From contig CALMZE010000055.1 in the NCBI GenBank assembly GCA_937870585.1, positions 1-45,747 on the forward strand: a stretch of 45,747 bases of DNA. The letters run 5' to 3'. Made by a program: the position numbers and the translations under genes. Below, one piece after another: positions 26,264 to 34,486 of the stretch; the stretch's first letter is position 1, and each line of letters begins with the position of its first letter. This DNA is from an uncultured Sphingomonadales bacterium. GTDB lineage: Bacteria > Pseudomonadota > Alphaproteobacteria > Sphingomonadales > Sphingomonadaceae. The notes beneath the pieces are model-generated. The model made no database searches, was not told the origin of the DNA, and saw nothing but the letters and a program-made list of their open reading frames with translations.

Positions 26264-27375
26264 CACTTTTCTCCAAGTCCGTAATAATATCCAAATTTCC
26301 GGTTGCTGCCGCTGAACGTCACATCGTTGATCAGCAACTGGATGCGGGCACCGCCATCGAGCATGGACAATGCTTCCCTCAATTCACTTTCCGTGGTCAC
26401 ATCCGCGCGGACGACCAGCACGATTTGCCCGACATGCAGCGCCAGCACAGAGGCAGGCGAAGCCGCCAGCGCCGGGGCCGAATCGAAGATCACAATGCGG
26501 CGCGGATTGGCAGCAGCCAGCCCGTCCACCAGACCGCGTGTGCGGGCAGAAGCGAGCAGTTCGGTATCATTGTTCGACTGACGCCCGGCAGGCAGGATCG
26601 AAAGGCCCGGAATGCTGGTGTGCATGATGAGCGATTCAGGATCGAGCGTGGGATCAGCGAGCGCATCCATCAATCCCGGTCCGGCAGGCAGGCCGAGCAG
26701 GCTGAGCACTTCGGGCTTGGCCACGTCCGCATCAATCAGCAGCACTTCCAGATCGGTTTCAGACACCATCGAAAGCGCGAGATTGACCGAGCAGAAGGAC
26801 TTGCCCTCATTGGGCTGGGCCGAACAGACGAGGATCTGGCGACCTTTATCCAGCGGCGCAACGCCTTGATTGCCAAAGGCCTGCAACAGCACCTGCCGTT
26901 TGATCATGCGGAATTCTTCAGACAGCATGGTCGGCGGTGAGCCCGGTACGATGAAGCCCGATTCCTTGAGCGCGACCTGATCAACAGTCGCATCGACGCC
27001 GCGCCGCTGTGCGAAGACAGGCGGCGAAACATAGGGCGAAACTGGCACCTCTTGATGGATAACAGGCTCAGGCGCGGGTACGATGACCGGCGCAACTGGC
27101 ATTTCCGGGGCCATGAAGGGTGTGTGTGCCACTGGCGGAGAAGCGACAATGGGGGCTTGTACCGGTGCAGCCTGCACAGGCGCAGGCGCAGCCGGGGACA
27201 CATCCTGCACAAAGGGCGGGAGCTGCGGGCGCGCGGCCCAGGCGTCTGCCTCTGGATCGGACACGACAGGCACACCCGGTTCGCGCATCAATATGTCGCG
27301 CAGCCCATAGGTTTGCGCTGCCCGCTCGATCAGCGAGCCACGCGGAGACTGGGGTGGTTTTTGGTTGATTGTCAT
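26263..27375 (-). CDS. CpsD/CapB-type tyrosine autokinase, exosortase A-associated
   Basis: A protein of about 370 residues. The C-terminal half is a BY-kinase/MinD-like ATPase: Walker A in CSAQPNEGKSFCS (about 184-196), Walker A' in LLIDADVAKPEV, Walker B in IVIFDSAPAL. A short Tyr cluster (YYYGLGEK) at the very end serves as the autophosphorylation tail. Residues about 60-120 form a Pro/Ala/Val-rich linker, longer than I would expect for the family. The kinase regulates polymer length and export together with the chain-length protein encoded four bases upstream. The start at 27375 is chosen because upstream codons lie inside that gene and give non-homologous sequence. Confidence 0.93.
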   Translation of the reverse strand: MTINQKPPQSPRGSLIERAAQTYGLRDILMREPGVPVVSDPEADAWAARPQLPPFVQDVSPAAPAPVQAAPVQAPIVASPPVAHTPFMAPEMPVAPVIVPAPEPVIHQEVPVSPYVSPPVFAQRRGVDATVDQVALKESGFIVPGSPPTMLSEEFRMIKRQVLLQAFGNQGVAPLDKGRQILVCSAQPNEGKSFCSVNLALSMVSETDLEVLLIDADVAKPEVLSLLGLPAGPGLMDALADPTLDPESLIMHTSIPGLSILPAGRQSNNDTELLASARTRGLVDGLAAANPRRIVIFDSAPALAASPASVLALHVGQIVLVVRADVTTESELREALSMLDGGARIQLLINDVTFSGSNRKFGYYYGLGEK

Positions 27376-27379
27376 GTTC

Positions 27380-28933
27380 TTACGCCACCATGCTGCGCTG
27401 GAAGAATTCGACGGCGAGAAGCAGAACCCACGCCCCGGCCAGAGCGGCCGCCGCCCCGCGGAAATAGCGCAGGCGCAACTTGCTCTGAGCGGCTTCGGCC
27501 ATGCTGTTGATGTGGCTGACCGCACCCAGCACCGGCAGGCCGCTCGCCCGCTCCAGACGGCCCGCCGAAGCATAGGTCGTCCTGATCTGGCTGAGCGCAA
27601 AGGCCACACCCGTGCCCGCAGCCAGCGCACCGAACAGAACAAGCGTCAGAAGCAGGGGACGGTTGGGCGCAACCGGCGCACGCGGTGCCGAAGGCGGCTC
27701 AAGAACCTGCTGCGTGGTGGCGCTCGTTTCGCTCTGCACTGAGCCACGCAGACGAATATCTTCGCGGTCCTGCAACAGCTTGTCATATTGCGCCTTGAGC
27801 ACATCATAATCGCGGTTGAGGCGCGCCTGTTCGGCCGCCAGTCCGGGTTCTTCGATCTGCTTGGCCGAATATTGCGCCATTTCCGCCTGAAGCTGCGCAC
27901 GGCGAGCCCCCAGTGAAGCGACCGTGGCCTGCTTTTCGGCCTGCATGGAGCGCAGCGTGACATACATCGGATTGGGCGTGCTGGAGCCACCCGTCATGCG
28001 CGGGCCGCCTTCATTGGCAGCAGCCACACGGGCACGCGCCAACTGGTTGCGCAGGCCGATCATGTCAGGATGGCTATCGGTCCAGCCGCGAGACTGGGCT
28101 TCGGCCAACTGACCTTCCAGAGCCGCAACACGGGCAGACGCCGCACCGCCGCCTGGCAGATACTGCCCCGGCGTTGCAATGCTCGGCTGGGTCGAAGCCA
28201 ACTGACCGTTAAGCGCAGCGAGCGCGCCCTGGGCGGACATCAGGCTCGATTCAATCTGGTTCAGCTCAGTACGGGCGGCCTGCATCCGCTGGCTGATCGA
28301 AGCTCCGCCCACACCGGGGAGAACGCCGAGATTCTTCTGTTCAAATTCAACCCGCTTGGCCTCTGCAAGGCGGAGCTCCTGCTCACGCTGAGCCAGCTGG
28401 CTGTCGAGGAAGCGCAGCGACTGCGACGTTTCGGTGCGACCGCCCGAAAGGTTGCCCTCGCGGAACAGGTCCAGCAGTTTCTGCACCATCGCCTGAGCGA
28501 GCTGAGCATTCTCACCATTGGAGAGGCCGCTCGCGCCGGACGTGGCGGAAATTTCGAACGTGTTGTCGCCGCGTGCGACAACCTTCACATTCTCGCGCAG
28601 ATCGGTGACGGCATCCTGCATCTGGCGCGGCGTCGTAACCTCGCGCCCCAAATTGGTGCCGCGCACAACCTTTTCCAGATTGGCGGCAGAAAGCAGGGTG
28701 CGCTGGATCGCATCGACAGCCTTCAGGCGCTCACCTTCGGAAATGCCGATCTTGTTGGGCAGCAGCGATTGCATCTGCACATAGACAGAGGCCTTCGATT
28801 CATAGCGGTTGGGTATGCCGCTGATCACCAGCCAGCCGATCAGGGCCACGGCCCAAGCCACGCCCAGCATGATCCAGCGGCGAAGCCAGATGTTGTGGAG
28901 GGCGACCCTGATCTCTTCGTAAAGGCTATGCAT
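27380..28933 (-). CDS. Polysaccharide chain-length determinant (Wzz/GumC-like), exosortase A-associated
   Basis: A 517-residue polysaccharide co-polymerase with an N-terminal transmembrane helix (about 21-41, WIMLGVAWAVALIGWLVISG). A Wzz domain (RYESKASVYVQMQS and following) and long periplasmic coiled coils (about 165-230, 245-300, 315-390) come next. Near the C-terminus are a Pro-rich segment (PPSAPRAPVAPNRP) and a second helix (about 430-450). It matches the XrtA-linked chain-length family (TIGR03007-type). It forms an inner-membrane ring that controls polymer length and binds the separate tyrosine kinase encoded just downstream. The C-terminal segment RASGLPVLGAVSHI is typical of this group. 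Confidence 0.94.
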   Translation of the reverse strand: MHSLYEEIRVALHNIWLRRWIMLGVAWAVALIGWLVISGIPNRYESKASVYVQMQSLLPNKIGISEGERLKAVDAIQRTLLSAANLEKVVRGTNLGREVTTPRQMQDAVTDLRENVKVVARGDNTFEISATSGASGLSNGENAQLAQAMVQKLLDLFREGNLSGGRTETSQSLRFLDSQLAQREQELRLAEAKRVEFEQKNLGVLPGVGGASISQRMQAARTELNQIESSLMSAQGALAALNGQLASTQPSIATPGQYLPGGGAASARVAALEGQLAEAQSRGWTDSHPDMIGLRNQLARARVAAANEGGPRMTGGSSTPNPMYVTLRSMQAEKQATVASLGARRAQLQAEMAQYSAKQIEEPGLAAEQARLNRDYDVLKAQYDKLLQDREDIRLRGSVQSETSATTQQVLEPPSAPRAPVAPNRPLLLTLVLFGALAAGTGVAFALSQIRTTYASAGRLERASGLPVLGAVSHINSMAEAAQSKLRLRYFRGAAAALAGAWVLLLAVEFFQRSMVA

Positions 28934-28969
28934 AAAGCGCGTTCTTCTGCCTGTTCAGTTCTGATCGCG

Positions 28970-29614
28970 TCAGAAAGTGCTTTCGGGGATGATGATCACA
29001 TCACCGGGTTCCAGCTTCACATTGGCGTTGGTATCGCCACGCTTCAGAAGGTCTCCGATCTTGAGGCGGAATTCGGTCTGCTGCCCGCTATAGCGATCAT
29101 TGCGGACCAGCCGTGCGCTATTGCCAGCGGCATATTCAGACAGGCCACCCACCGCGATCATCGCATCAAGCAGCGTCATATTGGCGCGATAGGGAATCGA
29201 GGCGGGCTTTTCGGTCGCCCCCACAATCCGGATCTGCTGCGAATAGGTGCCCGAGAAATTGTCCACGATCACTGAAACCAGCGGGTCGCGAATATATTCA
29301 CCCAACTGCACCTTGATGTCCTGCGCCAGCATGGTCGGCGTCTTGCCAACAGCGGGCATGTCCGAAATCAGTGGCGTCGAAATGCGGCCATCGGGGCGCA
29401 CCTGAACCTTGGCGCCCAATTCGGGGTTGCGCCACACGAAAATCGTCAGCGCATCAAGCGGCCCGATGATATATTCCTCACCCGGCCCTTCCTGCGTGGC
29501 AACAAAAGTAGCGGTCGGCAGCTTCGGCGCATTGGTTGATTTTGCACAGCCGGACAGCATGAATGCCACCACACCCGTTGCCACCAAGGACCGCGAAATT
29601 CCGTTACTCCGCAT
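28970..29614 (-). CDS. Wza-like exopolysaccharide export lipoprotein, exosortase A-associated
   Basis: A protein of about 214 residues with a lipoprotein signal (basic MRSNGISR, hydrophobic run, lipobox LSGC near residue 23). A Poly_export domain (IIGPLDALTIFVWRNPEL) is followed by a SLBB domain (IRIVGATEKPASIPYRANM), ending LEPGDVIIIPESTF. Outer-membrane Wza-type lipoproteins form the polymer exit channel. It matches the XrtA-linked family (TIGR03027-type). The ATG at 29614 has GAAGGGT seven bases upstream; an alternative 39 bp earlier lacks this. About 130 bp separate it from the decarboxylase gene, so an internal promoter here is likely. Confidence 0.94.
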   Translation of the reverse strand: MRSNGISRSLVATGVVAFMLSGCAKSTNAPKLPTATFVATQEGPGEEYIIGPLDALTIFVWRNPELGAKVQVRPDGRISTPLISDMPAVGKTPTMLAQDIKVQLGEYIRDPLVSVIVDNFSGTYSQQIRIVGATEKPASIPYRANMTLLDAMIAVGGLSEYAAGNSARLVRNDRYSGQQTEFRLKIGDLLKRGDTNANVKLEPGDVIIIPESTF

Positions 29615-29743
29615 AGTGTTACCCTTCAAATTCGCTCTGACCAAAAGGAGCAATGCACGCGCGCATCGCCTATCAAGGACAGATTTTCAGGGTCGTTTAT
29701 GGGGGGAACAGGTGAATATTCGGTTAGGATTGACGAAAGTGCG

Positions 29744-30970
29744 TCAGCAATTAACCAACAGTTCGCGCGCCGGGCCGTGCCCCAGGAAACGCTCGGGACT
29801 GGATGTTGCGCCGTATGCGCCGGTCATGAAAACCGCGACCAGATCACCCGGTTGCGCAGCGGGGACTTCGATCTGATCGGCAATCCGATCCAGCGGGGTG
29901 CACAGGCAGCCGGTGATGCTCGCCACTTCGCTTGGCGCATCGGCATAGCGGCTCGCAATCGCAACCGGATAGTTACGGCGGACGACTGTGCCGAAGTTTC
30001 CAGTGGCCGCGAGCAGATGGTGCAGGCCACCATCGGTGATGAGAAAGATCTCGCCCTTGCTGATCTTCCGGTCCACGATCCGGCAGAAATAGACGCCGGC
30101 CTCTCCCACCAGATAGCGGCCGAGTTCCATGGCAAATTCTGAGTTGGTCAGGATTTCGGGGCGGGTGTCGAGAGTTTCAGCCAGAGCCGCGCCCAGATGA
30201 GCAATGTCCACGGTCTTGTCGCCGGGAAAATATGGGATGCCGAGACCGCCGCCCAGATTGACCAAAGGCGGCGCTGCGCCAACTTCTTCAGAGAGCCGCG
30301 CGGCCAGCGCCACCGTTTCGCGCTGCGTTTCGGCAATCGCGTCGGCATCGAGCGCTTGCGAACCCGCAAAGATATGGAAACCCCGCCAGTCAGCCCCCGC
30401 CGCGATTACATGACGGACGAGGGCTGCCGCGCGGTCTGCATCAACGCCAAAGGGTTTCGCCCCGCCGCCCATACGCATCCCGGAGCCCTTCAGGTCAAAG
30501 TCCGGATTGACACGCACTGCCAGCTTCGGCGTGATACCTAGCCGGTCCGCGATGGCGAGCGCGCGGTTGGCCTCTCCTTCCGATTCCAGATTGAGCGTCA
30601 CGCTCGCCTTGATCGCCGCCTCTAACTCACGATCACGCTTGCCCGGCCCTGCGAAGGAGACATGGCCGTGCGCCGCACAGGCAATCTCCATCTCACCGAC
30701 CGAGGCCACATCAAGCCCGTCCACTAGCCCCGCCATGGCAGAAACCAGCGCAGGCATGGGGTTGGCCTTGATCGCATAATGGATGCGCAAGGCAGGTGGC
30801 ATGGCGACCTTGAGCCGCGCAATCTTCTCGCGCACCAGTGCAACATCGAGCACGAACAGCGGCGTATCGCCCGCCTGAGATGCAAGCGCCTCGCAGCTCT
30901 GCCCGCCGATCAGCAACGCGCCGTCGGCCCCCGCCGCAAAACCCGCTGGAATGGCACCCATCGGCTTCAT
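29744..30970 (-). CDS. PLP-dependent amino-acid decarboxylase, exosortase A-associated
   Basis: A protein of about 408 residues, fold type III (alanine-racemase-like barrel plus beta domain), related to diaminopimelate and ornithine decarboxylases. The PLP lysine is K68 (IHYAIKANP). Other motifs are FAGPGKRDREL, HIFAGSQ, the phosphate loop NLGGGLGIPY and the active-site Cys/Asp region GCLCTPLDRI, where LysA has a CESxD-type motif. The substrate is probably an amino acid or aminoacyl thioester, but it is not known for this XrtA-linked family (TIGR03099-type). The ATG at 30970 overlaps the stop of the acyl-CoA ligase as ATGA, so ligase and decarboxylase are made together. Confidence 0.93.
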   Translation of the reverse strand: MKPMGAIPAGFAAGADGALLIGGQSCEALASQAGDTPLFVLDVALVREKIARLKVAMPPALRIHYAIKANPMPALVSAMAGLVDGLDVASVGEMEIACAAHGHVSFAGPGKRDRELEAAIKASVTLNLESEGEANRALAIADRLGITPKLAVRVNPDFDLKGSGMRMGGGAKPFGVDADRAAALVRHVIAAGADWRGFHIFAGSQALDADAIAETQRETVALAARLSEEVGAAPPLVNLGGGLGIPYFPGDKTVDIAHLGAALAETLDTRPEILTNSEFAMELGRYLVGEAGVYFCRIVDRKISKGEIFLITDGGLHHLLAATGNFGTVVRRNYPVAIASRYADAPSEVASITGCLCTPLDRIADQIEVPAAQPGDLVAVFMTGAYGATSSPERFLGHGPARELLVNC

Positions 30971-32469
30971 GCTGCAAACTCCTGCCTGAGGGCCGCCCGA
31001 TCGAGCTTGCCATTGGGATTGCGCGGCAGTTCGTCGCACCAGATCACGTCGCGCGGGTGCATGAAGGCGGGCAATTCACTGCGGAACCAGTCGCGCAATT
31101 TGGGTTCGGGATCATTGCCCTTCCCGACCGCCACGAGCAGGATCGCCTGACCCAGCCGATCATCGGGCACACCAATTGCCACCGATTCGCGCACGACTCC
31201 GCTCCGTTCGGCGGCTTCTTCAATCTCGGTCGGGCTGATGCGATTGCCGGAGCTTTTGATCATTTCATCATCGCGCCCGATGAAGCTGATCAGCCCGTCT
31301 GCATCCATCACGGCCTTGTCGCCAGACCAGCCCGCCATGCCGCCATAGTGCGAATGGGGCGGTGCAGGTTTGAAGCGCTGCGCCGTCCGCTCCTCATCCT
31401 GCCAATAGCCTTGCGCGACCAGCGGCCCGGCATGGACGAGCTCGCCCGGCTCTCCGGGCGCGCAGGCGCTGCCATCTGCGCGGACGATCAGCACTTCGGC
31501 AAAGGGAATGGCGGTGCCCACCGAAGTCGGATGGGTATCAACCAGATCGGGATCGAGATAGGTCGAACGAAACGCCTCTGTCAGCCCATACATCGGGAAA
31601 ATCCGCGCCTTGGGGAATGTCTGGCGCATCGCCTTGATCAGGGTTGGCGTCAGTGCCCCGCCACTGTTGGTGAGGCGCGTCAGCGACGCAGCAGCAGCCT
31701 CTGGCCAGTTTGCGTCGAGCAACTGCACCCAAAGCGGCGGCACACCGGCCAGCGTGGTGATCCCGTGCCGGTCCACCGCCTTGATCACATCGCGGGCGGA
31801 AAGATAATCGAGCGGCGCAACGGCGGCCCCGGCATACCAGCTGGAGAGCAGCTGGTTCTGCCCATAATCGAAGCTGAGCGGCAACACGCCGAGAACCCGG
31901 TCTTGCGGCTCAATACCCAGATAAGTCGCCACGCTGACCGCACCCAGCCAGAGATTGGCATGGCTCAGCATCACGCCCTTGGGCCGACCGGTCGAACCTG
32001 AAGTGTAGAGGATGGCCGCCAGCGCCTGCGGATCACCCGATGAGGCGCCCACGAATCCGTTAGCCGCGTCTGCCGCCATGGCGTCCTGCTCGTCCCAGAT
32101 CGGGCAAATCGTGGGATCAATCAGGCTGGCGCGCGTTTCAGACGTGAGCAGCAACGAAGCGCCGCTATCTGCCAGAATATGTTCGACCTGTGCCTTGCGC
32201 AGCGCGGGGTTGACCGGAACATGGATCAGCCCGGCCCGCGCGGCTGCCAGCGGCATCAGGCAGGCTTCAACCGTTTTGGGCAGCCAACTGGCCACCCGGT
32301 CTCCCGCCTTCAATCCCTTGGCCTGCAACACCGCCGCCAGAGCCCCCACCCGCTGATCCAGATCGGCATAGCTCAACACCCTGTCACGGCTTATTAAGGC
32401 CGTGGCGCTAGGATCGCCGCGCAATGCAAGGTGATCGAGCGGGAACAGGGTTGAATCGGGTTCTTGCAA
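30967..32469 (-). CDS. AMP-dependent acyl-CoA ligase/synthetase, exosortase A-associated
   Basis: A protein of about 500 residues of the adenylate-forming superfamily: P-loop YTSGSTGRPKGVML, PMYGLTEAFRSTY, GDKAVMDADGLISFIGRDDEM and the C-terminal catalytic lysine in PRNPNGKLDR. It matches the XrtA-linked ligases (TIGR03098-type), which may load an acid onto the acyl carrier protein encoded nearby. The start is uncertain. A TTG at 32469 has AGAGG upstream and best fits the family N-terminus; GTG codons at 32499 and 32511 are alternatives, and the last would overlap the divergent GNAT gene. It is coupled to the decarboxylase by ATGA. Confidence 0.9.
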   Translation of the reverse strand: MQEPDSTLFPLDHLALRGDPSATALISRDRVLSYADLDQRVGALAAVLQAKGLKAGDRVASWLPKTVEACLMPLAAARAGLIHVPVNPALRKAQVEHILADSGASLLLTSETRASLIDPTICPIWDEQDAMAADAANGFVGASSGDPQALAAILYTSGSTGRPKGVMLSHANLWLGAVSVATYLGIEPQDRVLGVLPLSFDYGQNQLLSSWYAGAAVAPLDYLSARDVIKAVDRHGITTLAGVPPLWVQLLDANWPEAAAASLTRLTNSGGALTPTLIKAMRQTFPKARIFPMYGLTEAFRSTYLDPDLVDTHPTSVGTAIPFAEVLIVRADGSACAPGEPGELVHAGPLVAQGYWQDEERTAQRFKPAPPHSHYGGMAGWSGDKAVMDADGLISFIGRDDEMIKSSGNRISPTEIEEAAERSGVVRESVAIGVPDDRLGQAILLVAVGKGNDPEPKLRDWFRSELPAFMHPRDVIWCDELPRNPNGKLDRAALRQEFAA

Positions 32470-32500
32470 CGAAAACGGCCTCTGCCAAACGGAACGCACA

Positions 32501-33556
32501 ATGAGTAGCACGCTTTGGGTAAAGGGAGAATTGATCGAAACGCTCGATAGCGTTGCGGTTGACCCGCGTCACCTGCTCAATTCCCGCACCGACTTGACCT
32601 TGTTCGAACGGATGGACTGGTTCGCGGCCTCGCTGCCTGTATTGCCAGCTGATGCCCGCCCGCTGGTGGCACGCGCCTGGGGAGAAATCGGGCAAGGCTG
32701 GCTGTTTCTCGCCGCCATGCCGGGCCGCCGGGCCACTGCTCTTGCCAGCTGGTACAGCTTTGCCTTCCGGCCTGTCTTCCGCAATGTCACGGACAAGGCA
32801 CAGCAGGAAGCGATGCTCGTCGCCATCGCCCGGCGACTGCGCCGCGCGCGCAATGGCCCGGTTGAGATCACGCTCGCGCCGGTGCCCCGCAAGGATGGGA
32901 CGAGCAAGATGATCCGCTCCGCCTTTGCCAAGGCCGGATGGCGCAGCCTGCGGCATCAAAGCTCGACAAGCTGGACGATCCGCGTGGAAGGGCAGAATTT
33001 CGAAAGTTTCTGGCACGCCCGCCCCGGCCAGTTGCGCAACACGCATGACCGGAAACTGCGGAAATATGCGGTTGAAACAGAAATCCTCACCCTGTTCGAC
33101 GATGATGCGTGGGCAGCCTATGAATCGGTCTATGCCGAAAGCTGGAAGCCGCGCGAGGGCGATGCCCGCTTCTTGCGCACGCTGGCCGAGCGTGAGGCGA
33201 AAGCCGGGTGTCTGCGCCTCGGCCTCGCCCGATTGGAAGGCGAAGTGGTCGCCGCGCAATTCTGGACGGTGGAAAAAGGCGTGGCCTATATCCACAAGCT
33301 CGCGCACCGCGAAAGTGCGAAGCAAAGCTCTGCCGGGACCATATTGTCTGCCGCTCTTTTCCGCCATGTGATTGACGAGGACGGGGTGAGACTGATTGAT
33401 TTCGGCACCGGCAATGATCGCTACAAGGCCGACTGGATGGATCGTCAGGCCCCGCTCGATACGATCCGCCTTTACAATATGCGCCATCCCGCAGGATTAT
33501 TCCGCTATCTCAAGGCGCGGATTTCTGCGCTTGTCCACAACCGGCATGTAGACTAA
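32501..33556 (+). CDS. GNAT/FemAB-like acyltransferase (Acetyltransf_6 type)
   Basis: This 351-residue protein has the GNAT-fold half typical of Acetyltransf_6 proteins (SWTIRVEGQNFESFWHARPG, RKLRKYAVETEIL, LRLGLARLEGEVVAAQFWTV, VAYIHKLAHRESAKQSSAGTI, IDFGTGNDRYKADWM). It starts the plus-strand arm of the XrtA locus and is followed 10 bp later by an acyl carrier protein. An acyl transfer from that carrier to an amine or hydroxyl is therefore plausible but unproven. The ATG at 32501 has only a weak ribosome site, and its distance to the divergent ligase start is very short. No catalytic residue can be assigned by eye. Confidence 0.85.
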   Translation: MSSTLWVKGELIETLDSVAVDPRHLLNSRTDLTLFERMDWFAASLPVLPADARPLVARAWGEIGQGWLFLAAMPGRRATALASWYSFAFRPVFRNVTDKAQQEAMLVAIARRLRRARNGPVEITLAPVPRKDGTSKMIRSAFAKAGWRSLRHQSSTSWTIRVEGQNFESFWHARPGQLRNTHDRKLRKYAVETEILTLFDDDAWAAYESVYAESWKPREGDARFLRTLAEREAKAGCLRLGLARLEGEVVAAQFWTVEKGVAYIHKLAHRESAKQSSAGTILSAALFRHVIDEDGVRLIDFGTGNDRYKADWMDRQAPLDTIRLYNMRHPAGLFRYLKARISALVHNRHVD

Positions 33557-33566
33557 CGACAGCATC

Positions 33567-33833
33567 ATGAAGACCTTGGAAAGCATCGAAAATACCGTCC
33601 GCTCGGTCCTGCGTGACGTGTTGGGGATCAGCCGCGAACGGGCAGACGCCTTTGGCCCTGATACTGGCTTGTTCGGTGAATTGCCCGAACTGGATTCGAT
33701 GGCGGTTGCCGGCCTGTTGACCGAGCTGGAAGACCGGCTGGGCATCATGATCGACGATGATGAAATTGACGCAGACATGCTCGGCACGTTCGGCGCGCTG
33801 GTCGATTTCGCTGAGCGCAAAGCCCGGAAATGA
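33567..33833 (+). CDS. Acyl carrier protein, exosortase A-associated
   Basis: An 88-residue four-helix carrier protein with the phosphopantetheine site at S44 in ELDSMAVAGLLTELE, a DSM motif variant of the usual DSL. The helix-1 region and acidic C-terminal half (DDDEIDADMLGTFGALVDFA) fit the family. Its location between an acyltransferase-like gene and two hydrolase-fold genes, opposite an acyl-CoA ligase and a decarboxylase, suggests that an intermediate is carried as a thioester. It is not the fatty-acid-synthesis ACP, which normally sits in a fab cluster. The stop overlaps the next start as ATGA. Confidence 0.92.
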   Translation: MKTLESIENTVRSVLRDVLGISRERADAFGPDTGLFGELPELDSMAVAGLLTELEDRLGIMIDDDEIDADMLGTFGALVDFAERKARK

Positions 33834-34486
33834 CTGCACTTTTTTCTCGGCAAACCAGCCGGGGAGAAGTCCTTTCATGCGGCCTAAAAAACGGGCCGCA
33901 AATCCTTGTTCTGCAACCGCTTTTTGATGAAGCCAATCGCTGCCGCCGCACCATCGCGCTGATGATGCGGGCGCTGGCCAGCCGGGGTATTGGCACTACG
34001 CTGCCCGACCTGCCCGGCTTGGGAGAGAGCCTTGCGCCGCTTGCTGAGACGCGCTGGGAGGATTGGCAAACTGCCGTCTCTGATTGGGTGAATGACATCA
34101 GGCCTGTTGCCCTAGCAGCGTTCAGAGGCGGTGCGCTGCTCGATAGCGTGCCCGGCATCGTCGCGCATTGGCGTTTTGCCCCGGAAACGGGCGCCCGCAT
34201 CGTCCGCGATCTGGAGCGCACGCGGCTGACATCCTCTGCTGCCGACAAGGACGTGCTGGGCGGCCACAAGCTGGCTCCGGCCTTTATCGATGCGCTCCGC
34301 ACTGCCGATCTGCCTTCGCACAGCCTCATGCGGACAGTGCGGCTGGAGAGCGATGCAACGGATGCAGATCTGCATGTGCCCGGCTCGCCCTTGTGGCGGC
34401 GGGCGGAACCCGGCGAGGATGCAGCCCTGGCCGAAGCGCTCGCCGAAGATCTTTCCCAGTGGATCAATCAATGCGCCGCCTCCTGA
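33830..34486 (+). CDS. Alpha/beta-hydrolase-fold protein, exosortase A-associated (hydrolase 2 type), nucleophile not visible
   Basis: A 218-residue protein with the start of an alpha/beta-hydrolase fold (PQILVLQPLFDEANRCRRT, then LASRGIGTTLPDLPGLGES). Position and order match the XrtA-linked hydrolase 2 family (TIGR03101-type). Where a nucleophile elbow G-x-S-x-G is expected, this protein reads AAFRGGALLD (residues 96-105) and has no Ser, Cys or Asp in the nucleophile position. No clear catalytic His is seen near the C-terminus. It may bind a ligand or partner rather than hydrolyse. It is coupled to the carrier protein by ATGA, and its last 16 bases overlap hydrolase 1. Confidence 0.82.
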   Translation: MTALFSRQTSRGEVLSCGLKNGPQILVLQPLFDEANRCRRTIALMMRALASRGIGTTLPDLPGLGESLAPLAETRWEDWQTAVSDWVNDIRPVALAAFRGGALLDSVPGIVAHWRFAPETGARIVRDLERTRLTSSAADKDVLGGHKLAPAFIDALRTADLPSHSLMRTVRLESDATDADLHVPGSPLWRRAEPGEDAALAEALAEDLSQWINQCAAS

